Assembly (NCBI GenBank): GCA_020696955.1
Contig: JAJFBK010000035.1
Location: 1-6,535 of the forward strand
Direction: 5' to 3'
From: Patescibacteria group bacterium
GTDB taxonomy: Bacteria > Patescibacteria > UBA1384 > CAILIB01
DNA: 6,535 nucleotides
How positions within the stretch are numbered: position 1 is the stretch's first letter; each line of letters opens with the position of its first letter. The position numbers and the translations under genes were made by a program. The notes under the pieces are model-generated. The model did no database searches. It was not told the DNA's origin and saw only the letters and a list, made by a program, of their open reading frames with translations. Shown here piece by piece: positions 5,464 through 6,535 of this stretch.

Positions 5464-6535
5464 ATGGCATACATTCCACCCCAAGAGATACTTCTCAAAT
5501 ACGCAGACGTCCTTGTTAACTTTGCCCTAGGGGGCGGAGGAGGCGTAAAGCCTGGCGAAGCGGTGTGGATGCGCCTGCACGAATCCGCCAAACCTATGTA
5601 TGTGCCCCTGCGAAACGCCATACTGAAAGCCGGAGCCAATCCGATTATCCAATACATTGCCGACGACGTAAGGGTGAGCGACGAATACGAGCTGAGCAGC
5701 GACAAGCAGCTTTCCTTTTTTCCGGGAACATACATGAAAGGATTGGTTGACCAAGTTGATCACATGCTTTATCTCTACTCCGAATATGACAAGTACGAGC
5801 TGAAAGAAGTCGACCCAAAAAAGATAATGGCCCGCTCAAATGCCCTCAGGCCTTACATGGAATGGCGTAATGAAAAAGAAGCGGCCGGCAAATTTACCTG
5901 GACACTTGCGATCTATGGTACTCCAGCCATGGCAAAAGAAGCCAACATGAGCGAAGAAGAGTACTGGCAGGAGATTATCAAAGCCTGTTACTTGGACATG
6001 CCAGACCCGATTAGTGAATGGAAAAAGACCTTTGCAGAACTTGAGCGTATTCAAGGTGAGTTAAATGCGCTTTCGATTGAAAGCCTTCACGTCCAGGCCG
6101 AAGACATCGATTTGAAAGTGGGTATCGGACCGAATCGCAAGTGGCTGGGCGGTATGGGAAGAAACATCCCGAGTTTCGAGCTTTTCATCTCTCCTGACTG
6201 CAGGAAGACCGAAGGGACCATTCATTTCAACCAACCCCTCTACCGTTATGGAAACATGATCGAGGACATTAGCCTTACGTTTAAGGATGGCAAGGTTGTG
6301 GATGCTAAAGCCGCCAAAGGTGAGGAACTTCTCAAGGAAATGATTTCCAGCGAAAATGCCAACATGATCGGGGAGTTCTCACTTACCGATGGACGCTTTT
6401 CCCGAATCACAAAAGTGATGGCAGACACTCTTTATGATGAGAATATCGGTGGGCCGCAAGGAAACACCCATGTTGCCGTAGGAAATGCCTATCAGGATTC
6501 TTACCCCGGGGATGCCAGCACCGTAACCCCTGAGC
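5464..6535 (+). CDS. M29-family metallo-aminopeptidase (AmpS/AmpT-like), C-terminus cut by window edge
   Basis: Removes N-terminal residues from peptides using a two-metal site; cytoplasmic, since no signal peptide is seen. The frame stays open for 357 residues to the window end, and family members are around 370-410, so only a short tail is missing. Supporting features are the N-terminal LLKYADVLVNFAL typical of M29, the GRNIPSFELF loop with Glu239, Glu304 in MIGEFSL, and DENIGGPQGNTHVAVG with Glu326 and His336. The Glu239-Glu304-His336 spacing is close to the first three metal ligands of Bacillus AmpS; the last ligands should lie beyond the window. A run of five glycines (23-27) replaces a usually more varied loop. 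The ATG follows the dut stop by eight T/A-rich bases without a Shine-Dalgarno site, so translation probably depends on coupling to dut. Confidence 0.92.
   Translation, partial: MAYIPPQEILLKYADVLVNFALGGGGGVKPGEAVWMRLHESAKPMYVPLRNAILKAGANPIIQYIADDVRVSDEYELSSDKQLSFFPGTYMKGLVDQVDHMLYLYSEYDKYELKEVDPKKIMARSNALRPYMEWRNEKEAAGKFTWTLAIYGTPAMAKEANMSEEEYWQEIIKACYLDMPDPISEWKKTFAELERIQGELNALSIESLHVQAEDIDLKVGIGPNRKWLGGMGRNIPSFELFISPDCRKTEGTIHFNQPLYRYGNMIEDISLTFKDGKVVDAKAAKGEELLKEMISSENANMIGEFSLTDGRFSRITKVMADTLYDENIGGPQGNTHVAVGNAYQDSYPGDASTVTPE

Noticed and set aside
5530..5548. G-rich stretch (GGGGGCGGAGGAGGCG) as a G-quadruplex or regulatory site
   Set aside because: It encodes the five-glycine loop of the M29 aminopeptidase in frame, and coding sequence explains it.
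1..6535. Defence system, CRISPR array, prophage or transposon signatures, tRNA or rRNA genes
   Set aside because: No repeat-spacer pattern, integrase or transposase motifs, terminal inverted repeats or RNA-gene landmarks were seen. All coding space is taken by six recognisable families.

Overview
The window looks like ordinary chromosomal DNA from a bacterium with compact housekeeping genes. It holds six protein-coding genes, two of them cut by the window edges. Four have internal starts and stops and end at TGA, TAG, TGA and TAA. The two that end at TGA close at the length expected for their families, so the standard bacterial code fits and a recoded TGA does not. Base composition is balanced and gaps are short. 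The protein set (class I ribonucleotide reductase with an extra ATP-cone, SanA/YdcF-type DUF218 protein, SpoU methyltransferase, trimeric dUTPase, M29 aminopeptidase) and the frequent lack of Shine-Dalgarno sites would fit a small-genome lineage such as Patescibacteria/CPR. That placement is a weak inference, because no taxonomic marker gene is present.

Left part (minus strand, 1-3555). The class I ribonucleotide reductase large subunit (nrdA) starts at 2724 and runs off the left edge after 908 codons. Upstream of it, in the same direction, lies a histidine phosphatase gene (3555-2941). The 216-bp gap between them holds a strong AT-rich hairpin just after the phosphatase stop, then several dyads and repeats that look like promoter and operator material for nrdA, then a clear AGGAGG ribosome binding site.

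Right part (plus strand, 3591-6535). A SanA/YdcF-like membrane-anchored DUF218 protein diverges from the phosphatase gene across only 35 bp. A SpoU-family RNA 2'-O-methyltransferase follows after 43 bp, then a dUTPase overlapping it by 26 bp, then an M29 aminopeptidase 8 bp later that runs off the right edge. Spacing suggests one transcription unit, at least from the methyltransferase onward.

Functionally, nrdA makes deoxynucleotides and dut clears dUTP and supplies dUMP, so two DNA-precursor genes sit on opposite arms of a divergent locus. The remaining genes serve RNA modification, peptide turnover and probably the cell envelope. I found no defence system, mobile element, CRISPR array, RNA gene or clear novel system. 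The points most worth a second look are the tandem-cone architecture of NrdA, a possible bidirectional promoter with a leaderless start at 3546, and the structured nrdA leader.
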